The translations under genes were made by a program, and so were the position numbers. DNA of 64,000 nucleotides from Microbacterium sp. PM5 (GTDB lineage Bacteria > Actinomycetota > Actinomycetes > Actinomycetales > Microbacteriaceae). The notes beneath the pieces were generated by a model. The model worked only from the letters and a program-made list of their open reading frames with translations. It made no database searches and was not told the DNA's origin. This document shows, in pieces, positions 62,102 through 64,000 of the stretch. Each line of letters starts with the position of its first letter. The stretch's first letter is position 1. Location of the stretch: assembly GCF_003293595.1 (NCBI RefSeq), contig NZ_CP022162.1:2277799-2341798 (forward strand). The letters are read 5' to 3'.

Positions 62102-63691
62102 ATGTCTGACATCACCTTCGGCGCGCTCGGCGTGCCCGCCCCCCTCCTCGACGTCCTCGCGAAGGACGGCAAGACCACCGCGTTCCCCATCCAGGTCGAC
62201 ACCCTGCCCGACACACTCGCCGGTCGTGACGTGCTCGGCCGCGGCAAGACCGGTTCGGGCAAGACGCTCGCCTTCTCCATCCCGCTCGCCGCGCGCCTCG
62301 GCGGTCCCCTCGCCGGCGGCACCCGCCGCTCCGGCCGCGTGCTCGGTCTGGTGCTCGCGCCCACCCGTGAGCTCGCGACGCAGATCAATGCGACCCTCGA
62401 GCCGCTGGCCGCGGCGTACGGCATGACGACGACGACCATCTTCGGTGGCGTCAACCAGAACCGCCAGGTCGCCGCGCTCAAGGCCGGCGTCGACATCATC
62501 GTCGCGTGCCCCGGCCGTCTCGAAGACCTCATCTCGCAGGGCTTCGTCAAGCTGGATGCCGTGGAGATCACCGTCATCGACGAGGCCGACCACATGGCCG
62601 ACCTCGGGTTCCTGCCGTCGGTGACCCGCATTCTCGACAAGACCCCGCGAGACGGTCAGCGACTGCTGTTCAGTGCGACGCTGGACAACGGCGTCGACAA
62701 GCTGGTCACGCGCTTCCTGCAGAACGAGGTGCTCCACTCCGTCGACGAGGCCCACTCGCCGGTCGCCGCGATGACCCACCACGTGTTCCACGTCGGCGGC
62801 GTCGACGAGAAGAAGGAGCTCGTGCGCACCCTCGCGTCGGGGATGGGTCGTCGCATCCTCTTCATGCGCACGAAGCATCACGCCAAGAAGCTCGCCCAGC
62901 AGCTGACCGCGCAGGGCATTCCGGCGGTCGACCTGCACGGCAACCTGTCGCAGCCGGCGCGCGACCGCAACCTCGCCGCCTTCAGCTCCGGCGCTGCCAA
63001 GGTGCTCGTCGCGACCGACGTGGCGGCGCGCGGCGTGCACGTGGACGATGTCGAACTCGTCATCCACGTCGACCCGCCGATGGAGCACAAGGCCTACCTG
63101 CACCGTTCGGGCCGTACCGCCCGTGCCGGCGCCGAAGGGTCGGTCGTCACCCTCGTGCTTCCCGGTCAGGAGAAGGACGTCAAGGATCTGCTGCGCAAGG
63201 CCGCGATCTCCGCGACGCCCGTGCCCGTGACCGCGGCATCGCCGCAGGTGACCGCGCTGGTCGGCGAGGTCGCCCCCTACGTCGCACCCGCACCGAAGTC
63301 TGAGCAGCCCGGTCGTGGCCAGGGCGGCGGCGGTCGCAGCCAGGGAGCGAACGCGCAGCGCAAGCGCGCCGCGCGCGAAGGCGCCCAGGGCCAGGGCGGC
63401 GCCCGTGGTCAGGGCGGCCGTGGTGGCCGCGGCGCCGGTCAGGGAGCGCAGGCGGGTCAGCCCCGCACCGACCGTTCCGGTCGTCCGGCCGCCGAGCGCT
63501 CCGCCGCCGGGCGCGAGCAGCGTCCTGCTCGCGACCACCGCCCTGCCGAGCGGTCGGCGCAGCCCGCGGCATCCGGAAACGCCCGCACCACCGGCCGTCG
63601 TGCCTCGCACGGCGGTGGCACCGGCGGCGGAAAGCTCATGGTCGGCTCCGTCGTCCGCCAGAACGGCGGACCGCGCCGCGCCGGGCGCTGA
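62102..63691 (+). CDS. DEAD-box ATP-dependent RNA helicase with basic Gly-rich tail
   Basis: 529 residues. Core (~1-375): FPIQ, GKTGSGKT, PTRELA, ACPGRLEDL, VIDEADH, SAT, ATDVAARG, HRSGRTARAG. The C-terminal ~140 residues are Arg/Gly/Gln/Ala-rich (RGGRGGRGAGQ...), an RNA-binding tail. Like the gene at the start of the window it has DEADHM and a GFLP stretch after the DEAD box, so they are close paralogues. ATG at 62102 gives MSDITFGALG; GTG 62084 is less likely. It resolves RNA secondary structure. Confidence 0.92.
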   Translation: MSDITFGALGVPAPLLDVLAKDGKTTAFPIQVDTLPDTLAGRDVLGRGKTGSGKTLAFSIPLAARLGGPLAGGTRRSGRVLGLVLAPTRELATQINATLEPLAAAYGMTTTTIFGGVNQNRQVAALKAGVDIIVACPGRLEDLISQGFVKLDAVEITVIDEADHMADLGFLPSVTRILDKTPRDGQRLLFSATLDNGVDKLVTRFLQNEVLHSVDEAHSPVAAMTHHVFHVGGVDEKKELVRTLASGMGRRILFMRTKHHAKKLAQQLTAQGIPAVDLHGNLSQPARDRNLAAFSSGAAKVLVATDVAARGVHVDDVELVIHVDPPMEHKAYLHRSGRTARAGAEGSVVTLVLPGQEKDVKDLLRKAAISATPVPVTAASPQVTALVGEVAPYVAPAPKSEQPGRGQGGGGRSQGANAQRKRAAREGAQGQGGARGQGGRGGRGAGQGAQAGQPRTDRSGRPAAERSAAGREQRPARDHRPAERSAQPAASGNARTTGRRASHGGGTGGGKLMVGSVVRQNGGPRRAGR

Positions 63692-63722
63692 TCTCGATCG
63701 CCCGCTGATCCGATCCGTGCGC

Positions 63723-64000
63723 TCAGATGCCGCGGATCAGATCGGCGGCGCGCTCGCCGATGACGATGGCGGGGGCGTTGGTGTGCCCGCGGATGACCGT
63801 CGGCATGACCGACGCATCCGCGACCCGCAGGCCGTCGACACCGCGCACTCGCAGCTCGGCGTCCACGACGGATGCCGCGTCGAGCCCCATCCGCGCCGTC
63901 CCGACCGGATGGTAGAGCGTGTGCGAGTAGCGCCGCAGCGACAGCTCGATCCGCTCGGCCGCGCTCATGCGCTCGCCCCCGATCGGCTGCACCCAGCCTC
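63723..64000 (-). CDS. GMC-family oxidoreductase, 3' end only
   Basis: The frame runs off the window, so only the last ~92 residues are seen: YHPVGTARMG, VVDAELRVRGVDGLRVADASVMPTVIRGHTNAPAIVIGERAADLI. This is the C-terminal GMC signature (active-site His in YHPVGT; the usual GNTNAP is GHTNAP, giving the second site residue in a variant context). Such flavoenzymes include choline dehydrogenase and alcohol oxidases. Convergent with the helicase gene, 31 bp apart. Confidence 0.88.
   Translation of the reverse strand, partial: GWVQPIGGERMSAAERIELSLRRYSHTLYHPVGTARMGLDAASVVDAELRVRGVDGLRVADASVMPTVIRGHTNAPAIVIGERAADLIRGI

Overview
The window is high-GC DNA with GTG and TTG starts, ATGA/GTGA start-stop overlaps and many promoters placed directly before start codons. 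Gene content (DtxR-type iron box, Rv2578c-like radical SAM protein, DUF3516 helicase, FHA/PP2C/Ser-Thr kinase genes, EccC-like ATPase, WXG100-like protein) points to an actinobacterium, most likely Microbacteriaceae and probably Microbacterium. That placement is inference; there is no rRNA gene to settle it. No tRNA, rRNA, CRISPR array, insertion sequence or prophage was seen.

Layout. 1-5.8 kb: 3' part of a DEAD-box RNA helicase, a perfect hairpin terminator, a radical SAM protein, a VanY-type peptidase, an acyl-CoA dehydrogenase and a small GIY-YIG-like protein. 5.8-10.5 kb (minus strand): an ECF-type ABC transporter (double ATPase, T subunit, two S subunits) with a siderophore-interacting flavoprotein inside the operon and a near-consensus DtxR/IdeR iron box in front of it, so probably iron, siderophore or heme uptake. 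10.5-31.5 kb: mostly chromosomal metabolic and repair genes (pirin, GNAT, NagZ/LpqI-like lipoprotein, Ski2-like helicase, RecQ, CotH lipoprotein, fused double TetR regulator with a divergent GH3 enzyme, MFS transporter, acyl-CoA oxidase, DUF4166 and epimerase divergent pair, Tag glycosylase, UvrA-like ATPase).

31.5-56.6 kb is the main feature: about 25 kb of co-directional, mostly translationally coupled genes forming a non-canonical type VII secretion locus. Order: giant anchored Ig-like/FnIII protein, MoxR ATPase, DUF58, transglutaminase-like membrane protein lacking its catalytic Cys, RDD-FHA, PP2C phosphatase, FHA, Ser/Thr kinase with an extracellular FnIII-like domain, FHA-HTH protein, an EssC-like FtsK/SpoIIIE ATPase (ubiquitin-like + FHA + two membrane segments + three ATPase domains), a WXG100-like protein, a small helical partner, a helical-domain/lipase fusion that looks like an effector, a lipoprotein that may be its immunity protein, and a Mog1/PsbP-like protein. 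EccB, EccD, EccE and MycP are absent. The same 16-bp palindrome occurs before the first gene and before the WXG100 gene, suggesting one regulator for both transcription units.

56.6-64 kb: a degenerate serine-recombinase domain, a CPA1 Na+/H+ antiporter, malate dehydrogenase, a zinc metallopeptidase, proline iminopeptidase, a second DEAD-box helicase with a long leader, and the 3' end of a GMC oxidoreductase. Two patterns cross the window: leaderless promoters with a -10 hexamer six bases before the start codon, and strong over-use of GGATGCC/GGCATCC, including six exact copies of one 16-bp palindrome.
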